Shown piece by piece: positions 17,164 to 24,564 of a DNA stretch of 64,000 nucleotides. Position 1 is the first letter of the stretch. Each line of letters opens with the position of its first letter. The position numbers were made by a program, and so were the translations under genes. Source of the DNA: Streptomyces sp. NBC_00178 (GTDB taxonomy: Bacteria; Actinomycetota; Actinomycetes; Streptomycetales; Streptomycetaceae); contig NZ_CP108143.1 of the NCBI RefSeq assembly GCF_036206005.1, forward strand, positions 4,679,501 to 4,743,500. The letters are read 5' to 3'. The notes below the pieces were generated by a model. It ran no database searches, was not told the origin of the DNA, and saw only the letters and a list, made by a program, of their open reading frames with translations.

Positions 17164-17207
17164 GAGAAGGGCCCCGGGGACGGTCGGTCGTCCACGGGGC
17201 CCTTCTC
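17164..17207. terminator. Bidirectional terminator between convergent genes
   Basis: A 13-bp perfect stem, GAGAAGGGCCCCG (17164-17176) with CGGGGCCCTTCTC (17195-17207), loop 18 nt, between the AI-2E transporter (plus) and ahpD (minus). Confidence 0.85.
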
Positions 17208-17220
17208 GTACAGGGGGGTA

Positions 17221-17754
17221 CTACTCGGCGAGGACGGCCTCGGCATCGAGGGTCACGCCGACCGCCTGGATCACCGAAGCGACCTTCACGGCTTCCTGAA
17301 TCGTCTCACGGTCGACACCGGCCTTGCGCAGGACCTGCTCGTGCGAGTCCAGGCACTGGCCGCAGCCGTTGATCGCGGAGACGGCGAGCGACCACAGCTC
17401 GAAGTCGACCTTCTCCACGCCCGGGTTGCCGATGACGTTCATCCGCAGACCGGCACGGAGGTTGCCGTACTCGGGGTCCGACAGCAGGTGCCGGGTGCGG
17501 TAGAAGACGTTGTTCATCGCCATGATCGCGGCAGCCGACTTCGCCGCGGTGTACGCCTCGGCGGAGAGGTTCGCCTTCGCCTCCGGCTCCAGCTCGCGCA
17601 GCACCTTCGGCGACCGCGAGGCGATCGCGCAGGCCAGGACGGTGCCCCACAGCTGCTGCTGCGGGAGGTCGCTGTTGCCGATGACCGAGCCGAGGTTCAG
17701 CTTCAGGTCCTTGGCGAAGTCCGGTATGGCGGACTTCAGTTCGTCGAGTGCCAT
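17221..17754 (-). CDS. ahpD: Alkyl hydroperoxide reductase AhpD
   Basis: 177 aa, the normal length. All-helical carboxymuconolactone-decarboxylase-fold peroxidase and thiol reductant for AhpC. The redox motif CGQCLDSHE (about 129-137) has the two active cysteines, the following His and the upstream Glu typical of AhpD. It lies 12 bp after ahpC, so the two form one transcript. In actinobacteria AhpD takes electrons from dihydrolipoamide systems and recycles AhpC, replacing the AhpF of enterics. Confidence 0.97.
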   Translation of the reverse strand: MALDELKSAIPDFAKDLKLNLGSVIGNSDLPQQQLWGTVLACAIASRSPKVLRELEPEAKANLSAEAYTAAKSAAAIMAMNNVFYRTRHLLSDPEYGNLRAGLRMNVIGNPGVEKVDFELWSLAVSAINGCGQCLDSHEQVLRKAGVDRETIQEAVKVASVIQAVGVTLDAEAVLAE

Positions 17755-17766
17755 GTCGGTATCAGC

Positions 17767-18321
17767 TCACTCGCCGGAGAGGAGGGCGACCGGGTCGAGG
17801 GTGTTCTCGCCCTTGGTCCAGTTGCAGGGGCAGAGCTCGTCGGTCTGCAGGGCGTCGAGGACCCGCAGGACCTCCTTGGGGTTACGGCCCACGGAACCGG
17901 CGGTCACCATCGTGAACTGGATCTCGTTGTTCTGGTCGACGATGAAGACGGCGCGCTGGGCGAAGCCGTCCTCGCCCTCGATGCCGAGGTCACGCATGAG
18001 CTCGTGCTTCGAGTCGGCCATCATCGGGAAGGGCAGGTCGGTCAGGTCCGGGTGGTCCTTGCGCCAGGCGTGGTGCACGAACTCGGAGTCACCGGAGAAG
18101 CCGAGGATCTGGGCGTCACGGTCGGCGAACTCGTCGTTCAGCTTGCCGAAGGCGGCGATCTCGGTGGGGCACACGAAGGTGAAGTCCTTCGGCCACGCGA
18201 AGACGACCTTCCACTGACCCTCGTAGGTCTTGTGGTTGATCTGCTCGAACTCCTTGCCGCTCTCCAGCGAAACGCAAGCGGTCAGGTCGAACTCGGGGAA
18301 CTTGTCACCGACAGTGAGCAC
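17767..18321 (-). CDS. ahpC: Alkyl hydroperoxide reductase AhpC (peroxiredoxin)
   Basis: 184 aa from GTG 18321, selected because AAGGAG (complement of 18327-18332) sits 5 nt upstream; an in-frame ATG at 18339 lies before that site. A 2-Cys peroxiredoxin that reduces H2O2 and organic hydroperoxides in the cytosol. The peroxidatic Cys is in FTFVCPTE (about residue 50). The resolving Cys is in LCPCNW (about 165), which carries an extra Cys as in the mycobacterial AhpC. It is the first gene of ahpC-ahpD and is divergent from oxyR, so induction by peroxide via OxyR is expected. Confidence 0.97.
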   Translation of the reverse strand: MLTVGDKFPEFDLTACVSLESGKEFEQINHKTYEGQWKVVFAWPKDFTFVCPTEIAAFGKLNDEFADRDAQILGFSGDSEFVHHAWRKDHPDLTDLPFPMMADSKHELMRDLGIEGEDGFAQRAVFIVDQNNEIQFTMVTAGSVGRNPKEVLRVLDALQTDELCPCNWTKGENTLDPVALLSGE

Positions 18322-18453
18322 GCGCACTCCTTGTTGCATAGGAAATCCCCTTTTGAGGGCGTTCCTGAGGGTTGGACGGCCCCCACCCTGGCACAGAGTG
18401 CATTGATCACGGAAATAGCTACACTCGGTCCGGATGATCGGAGGTGCCTATCA
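18322..18453. promoter_or_regulatory. Divergent ahpC-oxyR promoter/operator region
   Basis: 132 bp separates the two divergent starts. The centre (about 18395-18445) is relatively AT-rich (GTGCATTGATCACGGAAATAGCTACACT) and contains ATAG/GAT half-sites of the kind bound by OxyR and T-N11-A spacing typical of LysR proteins. Exact footprints cannot be set from sequence alone. Confidence 0.6.
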
Positions 18454-19410
18454 GTGGCGTATGTAAATCAGCCCAACAGGGTCAAACATCCCAGCGTCTC
18501 GCAGTTGCGCGCCTTCGCGGCCGTGGCGGAGCATCTGCACTTCCGGGACGCGGCGGCCGCAATCGGGATGAGTCAGCCCGCACTCTCCGGAGCGGTGTCC
18601 GCGCTGGAGGTGGCACTGGGTGTCCAGCTCATCGAGCGTACGACCCGCAAGGTGCTGCTCTCGCCCGCCGGGGAGAGGCTCGCGGTGCGGAGCCGGGCGG
18701 TGCTGGAGGCCCTGGGTGAGCTGATGGAGGAGGCCGAGGCGGTGCGGGCGCCGTTCACCGGGATACTCCGGCTCGGCGTGATCCCGACGGTCGCGCCGTA
18801 CCTGCTGCCCGCCGTGCTCAGGCTGGTCCACGAGCGCTATCCCGAGCTGGAACTCCAGGTCCACGAGGAGCAGACCTCCTCACTGCTGGACGGGCTGGGC
18901 GCCGGACGGCTGGACCTCCTGCTGCTCGCCGTGCCGCTCGGGGTGCCCGGGGTCACGGAACTCCCGCTGTTCGACGAGGACTTCGTGCTGGTCATGGAGA
19001 AGGAGCACCGCCTCGCCGGACGTGTCGGCCTGCCGCGTGAGACGCTGCGCGACCTGCCGCTGCTGCTGCTCGACGAGGGGCACTGCCTGCGGGACCAGGC
19101 GCTGGACATCTGCCGTGAGGCGGGCCGCACCCGGGGGACCCCGGTGACGACGACCGCGGCAGGGCTCTCGACCCTGGTCCAGCTCGTCGCGGGCGGGCTG
19201 GGGGTGACCCTGTTGCCGCGCACCGCGGTGACGGTGGAGACCGGGCGCAACGAGGCGCTGTCCACCGGCTACTTCAGCGACCCCGCGCCCTCGCGGCGGG
19301 TGGCGCTGGCCGTGCGGGCGGGCTCGGCGAGGCAGGAGGAGTTCGAGGAGTTCGCGTCCGCCCTGCGGGAGGCGATGGCCCCGCTTCCGGTCCGGGTGCC
19401 GGCGGCCTGA
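18454..19410 (+). CDS. oxyR: Peroxide sensor OxyR (LysR family)
   Basis: 318 aa from GTG 18454, with GGAGGT at 18440-18445. An N-terminal winged helix-turn-helix (SQLRAFAAVAEHLHFRDAAAA…SQPALSGAVSALE) is followed by the LysR effector domain. The OxyR signature DEGHCLRDQALDIC is present, with Cys about 211 and 220 spaced nine apart exactly like the redox pair C199/C208 of E. coli OxyR. This identifies it as a H2O2 sensor and not a generic LysR. It is divergent from ahpC and should activate ahpCD on oxidation. Confidence 0.96.
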   Translation: MAYVNQPNRVKHPSVSQLRAFAAVAEHLHFRDAAAAIGMSQPALSGAVSALEVALGVQLIERTTRKVLLSPAGERLAVRSRAVLEALGELMEEAEAVRAPFTGILRLGVIPTVAPYLLPAVLRLVHERYPELELQVHEEQTSSLLDGLGAGRLDLLLLAVPLGVPGVTELPLFDEDFVLVMEKEHRLAGRVGLPRETLRDLPLLLLDEGHCLRDQALDICREAGRTRGTPVTTTAAGLSTLVQLVAGGLGVTLLPRTAVTVETGRNEALSTGYFSDPAPSRRVALAVRAGSARQEEFEEFASALREAMAPLPVRVPAA

Positions 19411-19441
19411 GGGTGCGGCCCCGGTGTGGGGAGCCGCACCC
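19411..19441. terminator. Bidirectional terminator after oxyR
   Basis: GGGTGCGGC (19411-19419) pairs with GCCGCACCC (19433-19441), loop 13 nt. It starts immediately after the oxyR stop and lies 6 bp before the end of the convergent FtsX-type gene. Confidence 0.75.
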
Positions 19442-19447
19442 GGGGCG

Positions 19448-21778
19448 TCACTCCGTACGCAGACCGTCGGGGCGCATCAGCCGCCACAGCAGGGGCAGCG
19501 AGACCAGGGTGACCAGCACGATCAGTGCGGCGCCGGCCCCCGCCATCGGGAGGAACAGCCACCAGTCGGTCACCCGCTTGGCGACCAGCCTCACCATCAC
19601 CGCTCCGAGCCCGAGCCCGCCGGCGACGGCCACGGTCAGGCCGATGAGCACCGGCACGGCCGTCTGCCAGAGCACCGACCAGCCGAGGGTGGCCCGCCGG
19701 GTGCCGAAGGCGACCAGGACCGACAGCAGGCGCCGGCGCTCCCGCATCTGCTCCAGCTGGGAGACCAGCATGGAGGCGGCGATCAGCAGCAGGGTCAGGG
19801 TCGCGCCCACCCGGAGGCCGGTCTGCACGCTCGCGTACTGCCGGTCGCGCTCCACCGACCGCAGGGACGACACGCGCATGCCGGGGTCGATCCGGGCCGC
19901 CGTGTTCCGTACGTACTCGGAGACGTCGGGGACGCTCTCGTCGACCCTGATCTGGGCCTGGACCGTGGCGCCGGGCAGGGTGCCCGGGTCGACCGCGCCG
20001 GCCGTGGCCATGATGCCCCAGTGGTCCTCGCCCATCGGGTCCGGGCGGGAGACGACCGTGCGGGCGTCGGCGGGCAGGGTCCAGCGCATCGACTTCCCAC
20101 CGCCCGGCTCGGCGGACGTGCTGATGTCGACCTCCTTGCCCTTGCGCGCCGTCCGGTCCATCCAGGCGGTCATCTCCTTGTCGTTCCTGGGGTGGACGAC
20201 GAACGCGTCGCCCTCCCGGCAGGACCCGATCCGGGCGATCTCGCGCAGGGTCGCGCAGTCGCCGACGGTCAGTGAGGTGGTGGGCCGGATGTCGCCCTCG
20301 TACTTCCCCGGCCGGGTGACGTAGACCTCGACCGTGCCGATGACGGCCTGCACGCCCCTGGTCGCCCTGAACTCCTCGATGGTGCGGGTGGCCGCGTCGC
20401 CCGTCACGTTCTCGGAGAAGGTCGTGAACTGGGCCCGTGAGGGGTCCTGCCCCGTCATCCGGTCGAAGTCGGCGCTCACCGCGGCGAACAGCATCTGCAG
20501 CGCCACCGCGCCCGCCACCGCCACGGTGACGCCGCTGACCGCCCGCGAGGCGGCGCCGCTGTTGAGCTGGAGTGAGCGGACCGCCAGCTGCCAGGGGAGC
20601 GGCCCGCGCCCCAGCCTGCCGACGCAGGCCTCGACCAGCCAGGGGAGCAGCAGTGCGAGGCCGGACAGGACGAGCACGGCGCCGCCGGCGATGGGGTAGG
20701 GGTCGACGGGTGTGAACTCGCCGCTTCGGTCCGCCCGCCACAGGACGGCCAGACCCAGGGCCGGCAGCAGCAGGCGCCACCACAGGCGGCGCCGGCGGCT
20801 GCGGGAGCCGCGCACGACTCCGAGGGGTTCGACGGCCACCGAGCGCATGGCGGCGAGCGTGACGACGACGGCGGACAGGGGCACGGCGACGGCCACGAGT
20901 GCGGTGAGCCAGAAGGCGGGTGCCAGGTCGGAGGGGAAGGCGCTGTGGCCCCACACCTCGACGTGGCCGACGAACCTGCGGCCGACGAGGAAGAAGGCCG
21001 CGCCGGCGAGCAGGCCGAGGAGCGAGCCGAACAGTGCCTCGCCCGCCGCGATCAGGCGGGTGGACCGGATGTCGGCCCCGACGAGCCGCAGCGCGGCGAG
21101 TCTGCGGTCGCGGCGCTCTCCGCCGAACCGTACGGCGGTCGCGATGAAGATCCCCACGGGTACGAGCAGGACGACGCAGATGACGAGGACCAGGAGGAAC
21201 AGGACGGGCGGGAGCGGATCGTCCGGGGTCCCGGCGCCGTATCCCGCGAGCCGGTGGCCGCCGCCCGCGGGTGTCAGGGTGTCGCTGCCCGCGTAGAAGT
21301 GCAGTTCGCGCGGGGAGGCGAGTCCCTCGGCGCCGATCGTCCCGCTGATCGCGTAGGGCAGGCGGGGCCGGAGCAGGCGGCCTTCGGGGGATGCCAGGAG
21401 TTCCTTCAGGGCGGGGGAGACGACCATCGTCCCGGGGGCGGGGAAGTGCCGGACTCCGGGCGGCAGTACCGGCTGTGAGCCTTCCGCGCGCATGAGGTGG
21501 CCCCCCACCTCGCGGCCGCGGTACTCGGTCGTGGCGTCGGCGCGCAGGACGGTGGAGTCCGTCCTGGGGACCGTCGCGTTGCGGGACACCGCGACCTCGC
21601 GGCGGGCCCCGTCGCGGGCGGCCCGCTGTTCCAGGAGGTGGGGGACCGACGAGGCGGCCAGGAGCAGTGCCACCCCGAGTCCGACTCCGAGCGCGGTGAG
21701 CGTGGTCCGGATCCAGCCCTCGCGCCCTCCGGCGGCGGCGAAGCGGATGCCGAGGCCGAGGTCGCGCAGCGGGCTCAT
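19448..21778 (-). CDS. FtsX-family ABC transporter permease (MacB-like)
   Basis: 776 aa from ATG 21778, overlapping the ATPase stop by 4 bp (ATGA). Two FtsX cores, each with membrane helices, are present: an N-terminal helix (~20-45), helices around 195-330, a central pair around 390-470 and a C-terminal trio around 650-770. Large extracytoplasmic loops lie between them. Such permeases with a matching ATPase act in lipoprotein release, antimicrobial-peptide resistance or wall-hydrolase control and do not form a classic channel. It is the last gene of the PadR-ATPase-permease operon. Confidence 0.88.
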   Translation of the reverse strand: MSPLRDLGLGIRFAAAGGREGWIRTTLTALGVGLGVALLLAASSVPHLLEQRAARDGARREVAVSRNATVPRTDSTVLRADATTEYRGREVGGHLMRAEGSQPVLPPGVRHFPAPGTMVVSPALKELLASPEGRLLRPRLPYAISGTIGAEGLASPRELHFYAGSDTLTPAGGGHRLAGYGAGTPDDPLPPVLFLLVLVICVVLLVPVGIFIATAVRFGGERRDRRLAALRLVGADIRSTRLIAAGEALFGSLLGLLAGAAFFLVGRRFVGHVEVWGHSAFPSDLAPAFWLTALVAVAVPLSAVVVTLAAMRSVAVEPLGVVRGSRSRRRRLWWRLLLPALGLAVLWRADRSGEFTPVDPYPIAGGAVLVLSGLALLLPWLVEACVGRLGRGPLPWQLAVRSLQLNSGAASRAVSGVTVAVAGAVALQMLFAAVSADFDRMTGQDPSRAQFTTFSENVTGDAATRTIEEFRATRGVQAVIGTVEVYVTRPGKYEGDIRPTTSLTVGDCATLREIARIGSCREGDAFVVHPRNDKEMTAWMDRTARKGKEVDISTSAEPGGGKSMRWTLPADARTVVSRPDPMGEDHWGIMATAGAVDPGTLPGATVQAQIRVDESVPDVSEYVRNTAARIDPGMRVSSLRSVERDRQYASVQTGLRVGATLTLLLIAASMLVSQLEQMRERRRLLSVLVAFGTRRATLGWSVLWQTAVPVLIGLTVAVAGGLGLGAVMVRLVAKRVTDWWLFLPMAGAGAALIVLVTLVSLPLLWRLMRPDGLRTE

Positions 21779-22461
21779 ACCGCGTGCTCCGCGTCGCGGC
21801 ACCGGCCGTCGCGTACGACGATGTCGCGGTCGGAGTAGGCGGCGACGCGGGCCTCGTGCGTGACGATCACGACGGCCGTGTTCGCGGTCCTGGCGGATTC
21901 GGTGAGCAGGCGCATGACCCGCTCGCCGTTGAGCGAGTCCAGCGCGCCCGTGGGCTCGTCGGCGAAGACCACCTTGGGGGAGGCCACCAGGGCGCGGGCC
22001 ACCGCGACGCGCTGGCCCTGCCCGCCGGACACCTCGCCCGGGCGCTGGGAGGCGAGGTCGTCGACCTCCAGGTGTTCCATCCACTGCCGGGCGGTGCGTT
22101 CGGCGTCCTTGCGCCTGGTCCCGTCGAGACGCAGGGGCAGGGCGACGTTCTCCAGGCAGGTCAGTTCCGGGACGAGCTGGCCGAACTGGAAGACGAACCC
22201 GAAGTCGCTGCGGCGCAGCGCGCTGCGCTCCGCGTCGGACAGGGCGGACAGTTCACGCCCGTCGTAGGTGATGCTGCCGGAGTCGGGGGTCACGATGCCC
22301 GCCAGGCAGTGCAGCAGGGTCGACTTGCCGGATCCGGAGGGGCCCATGACGGCGACGACCTCGCCGGGGTGCACGGAGAAGGAGGCGCCGTCGAGGGCGT
22401 GCGTCGGGCCGTAGCTCTTGCGCAGGTCCCGGGCACAGAGCAGGGAGCCGGCCGGGATCAC
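21775..22461 (-). CDS. ABC transporter ATP-binding protein (MacB/LolD-like)
   Basis: 228 aa from GTG 22461, overlapping the PadR stop by 4 bp. It is a complete nucleotide-binding domain: Walker A GPSGSGKST (~41-49), a Q-loop in FVFQFGQLVPELTC, signature VSGGQGQRVAVARAL (LSGGQ variant VSGGQ), Walker B VVFADEPTG, the D-loop GALDS and switch His in IVTHEARV. This is the MacB/LolD class that pairs with FtsX-type permeases such as the next gene. Confidence 0.95.
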   Translation of the reverse strand: MIPAGSLLCARDLRKSYGPTHALDGASFSVHPGEVVAVMGPSGSGKSTLLHCLAGIVTPDSGSITYDGRELSALSDAERSALRRSDFGFVFQFGQLVPELTCLENVALPLRLDGTRRKDAERTARQWMEHLEVDDLASQRPGEVSGGQGQRVAVARALVASPKVVFADEPTGALDSLNGERVMRLLTESARTANTAVVIVTHEARVAAYSDRDIVVRDGRCRDAEHAV

Positions 22462-22991
22462 GGGGCTATCACCTCGGCGAGCCGGTCCAGGCGCGCGGCG
22501 GTCAGTTCCAGCCAGCGGAGGTCGGCTTCGAGGTGGAAGAGGGCGTGGTCGCAGATCAGCTGGTCGGCGAGGTCGCCCTTGCGCTTGCGGTCGGTCAGGA
22601 CGCGCATCAGGCGCAGGTGCTCGGAGCGCTGGGCGTCCAGCAGGTCGGCCGCGCTGCGGCCGGTGAGCAGGGCGAGGACGACCTTCGTGTAGAGGGTCGA
22701 CTGGAGGTAGGGCTCCGGTTTCTCGGGCTGCGCGAGCCAGGTGGTGACATCGGTCACGCCGGCCTCCGTGATGGCGTACCGCTTGCGCTCGGGGCCGCCT
22801 TCCGTCTCGACGCCGTCGACCTCGACGAGCCCGTTCTTCAGGAGTCGGGACATGGTCGCGTAGACCTGGCCGTAGTGCAGGGGCCGGTCGTGCCCGAACT
22901 TCTCGTCGAAGGCGCGCTTGAGGTCGTAGCCGTGGCGGGGGCCGGACTCCAGGAGCCCGAGGAGGGTGTGGCCGATAGACATACCGTGCAC
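22458..22991 (-). CDS. PadR-family transcriptional regulator
   Basis: 177 aa. An N-terminal winged helix-turn-helix of the PadR type is present (LLGLLESGPRHGYDLKRAFDE, GQVYATMSRLLKNGLVE, RYAITEAG), with a C-terminal helical dimerisation domain of the Vir class. GTG 22991 has GGAG four nt upstream and ATG 22982 is an alternative. It heads the operon with the ABC pair through 4-bp overlaps and probably represses it, as in the PadR-controlled ABC exporters of Gram-positives. The inducer is unknown. Confidence 0.93.
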   Translation of the reverse strand: MHGMSIGHTLLGLLESGPRHGYDLKRAFDEKFGHDRPLHYGQVYATMSRLLKNGLVEVDGVETEGGPERKRYAITEAGVTDVTTWLAQPEKPEPYLQSTLYTKVVLALLTGRSAADLLDAQRSEHLRLMRVLTDRKRKGDLADQLICDHALFHLEADLRWLELTAARLDRLAEVIAP

Positions 22992-23103
22992 TGTACTCCG
23001 CGTGTATACCTGTGGCGCATACGGGTGGCGCCGGGCCCCGCGTCACCGGGACCTCGGGCGCCGGACCGCAGGCGAGCGCGCCTGCGGCCGTTCCCGGCCG
23101 GTG

Positions 23104-23373
23104 CTATCCGGCCGGCTCCCGGGGCTCACCGGGCGGGGAGTTCGGCGGGCGGCCGCGGCGGGGGATCGGGGCGGCTCCGCCCGGCAGGCGCCCGGCCTCC
23201 GCCAGGGCCCGCCGGAGCAGGAACTCGATCTGCGCGTTGGCGCTGCGCAGTTCGTCGGAGGCCCACCGGGCCAGCGCGTCGTGCACGGCGGGGTCCAGCC
23301 GCAGCAGCATCTGCTTGCGGGTGGCACCCCGCCGGGGAGGCCGGCCCGCCGGAGGGGCCGCGTCGTCGGTCAC
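23104..23373 (-). CDS. Small ribbon-helix-helix (Arc-like) protein
   Basis: 89 aa from GTG 23373, overlapping the SPFH stop by 4 bp. Residues ~17-60 read RKQMLLRLDPAVHDALARWA followed by SANAQIEFLLRRAL. This is a β-strand with alternating Lys/Met/Leu/Arg, then two helices, as in Arc/MetJ-type DNA-binding proteins. The C-terminal ~25 residues are Pro/Gly/Arg-rich and disordered. It is translationally coupled to the SPFH gene. It may regulate the operon through the AT-rich dyad upstream, but that is inference. Confidence 0.75.
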   Translation of the reverse strand: MTDDAAPPAGRPPRRGATRKQMLLRLDPAVHDALARWASDELRSANAQIEFLLRRALAEAGRLPGGAAPIPRRGRPPNSPPGEPREPAG

Positions 23374-24341
23374 TGGTAGAGCGTGCCCGTGTTCAGGACC
23401 GGCTGCGCGGCGCGGTCACCGCAGAGCACGACCATCAGGTTGCTGACCATGGCCGCCTTGCGCTCCGAGTCGAGCTCGACGATGTCCTGCTCGGCGATCC
23501 GGGTCAGGGCCATCTCGACCATGCCCACGGCGCCCTCGACGATCTGCTGGCGTGCCGCGACGACCGCCCCGGCCTGCTGGCGCTGGAGCATCGCGGAGGC
23601 GATCTCGGGGGCGTACGCGAGGTGGCTGAAACGGGACTCGATGATGCGCACGCCCGCCGCCTGCACCCGTGCGGTCAGTTCGGCGGCGAGCTTCTCCGTG
23701 ATCTCCTCGGCGTTGCCGCGCAGGGAGAGCCCGCCCTCGTCGTGGGCGTCGTAGGGGTACTCGATCGCGATGTGCCGGACGGCCGCCTCGGTCTGTGTCG
23801 CGACGAACTCCAGGAAGTCGTCCACCTCGAAGAGCGCCTGCGCCGTGTCCTCGACCTTCCAGACGACGATCGCGGCGAGCTCGATCGGGTTGCCGTAGGC
23901 GTCGTTGACCTTCAGGACGGCGGTCTCGTGGTTGCGGACGCGGGTGGAGATCTTGCGGCTGGACGTCAGCGGGTTGATCCACCGCAGGCCGTCCGCGCGG
24001 ATCGTGCCGACGTACCGGCCGAAGAGCTGGATGACCCGGGCCTCGCCCGGGGCGACCATTTTCACACCGCTCATGCAGAAGAAGGAGGCGATGGCGAGCA
24101 GGATTCCGAGGATGAGGAGCGGGACGCCCACGCCCTCGTGCCCGTGGGAGCCGAGGACCACGCCGACGATGGTGAGGGCCACGCCGACGAGCACGCCGAG
24201 GACGGTCAGCAGCAGGCCGAGGCCGCCGGGGATGGAGTGCGCCGTCGTCTCCCTGACCTGGGGAGAGGGCATCTCCGGCGCGTCGGGCGCGAGGTCGGCG
24301 CCCGGGCCGGTGGCGCCGGGGAGGTCGTGCGGTGCGGACAT
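23370..24341 (-). CDS. SPFH/Band 7 (stomatin-prohibitin-like) membrane protein
   Basis: 323 aa from ATG 24341. A disordered N-terminus (~45 residues) is followed by two closely spaced membrane helices (about 48-72 and 78-98). A Band 7 domain then begins GVKMVAPGEARVIQLFGRYVGTI (about 100-240): EARVIQLFG, VRNHETAVLKVND and AYGNPIELAAIVVWKVED. A helical tail (AEITEKLAAEL…QQAGAVVAARQQIVEGAVG) is typical of oligomeric SPFH scaffolds. Such proteins organise membrane microdomains and often work with proteases or stress systems. It is the first gene of a two-gene operon with the ribbon-helix-helix protein. Confidence 0.92.
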   Translation of the reverse strand: MSAPHDLPGATGPGADLAPDAPEMPSPQVRETTAHSIPGGLGLLLTVLGVLVGVALTIVGVVLGSHGHEGVGVPLLILGILLAIASFFCMSGVKMVAPGEARVIQLFGRYVGTIRADGLRWINPLTSSRKISTRVRNHETAVLKVNDAYGNPIELAAIVVWKVEDTAQALFEVDDFLEFVATQTEAAVRHIAIEYPYDAHDEGGLSLRGNAEEITEKLAAELTARVQAAGVRIIESRFSHLAYAPEIASAMLQRQQAGAVVAARQQIVEGAVGMVEMALTRIAEQDIVELDSERKAAMVSNLMVVLCGDRAAQPVLNTGTLYQ

Positions 24342-24378
24342 GGGTCCCCCGTTCCGCGCGGCGTCGCGCCGCGCTAGC

Positions 24379-24394
24379 AATGTGATTACACATT
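24379..24394. promoter_or_regulatory. AT-rich perfect dyad upstream of the SPFH gene
   Basis: AATGTG (24379-24384), ATTA, CACATT (24389-24394) form a perfect 6-bp inverted repeat, 38 bp upstream of the SPFH start, in otherwise very GC-rich DNA. The position suits an operator overlapping a promoter. The regulator is unknown; the co-encoded ribbon-helix-helix protein is a candidate. Confidence 0.55.
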
Positions 24395-24564
24395 AACGGG
24401 TGCGGCAACCTTGTGCACCCCTCGGGAGTCGGTTCCATTGAAACCGGGTGCTGATTCTCACGTCCGGAAAAGATCGGATCGCTTGCCATTTGTCCACGCC
24501 TTCGGTGTTAGCTGGCTGGTCTGACCTGAAGCGGTTCGAGCAGAGGTAGAGGAGCACCACGGCG

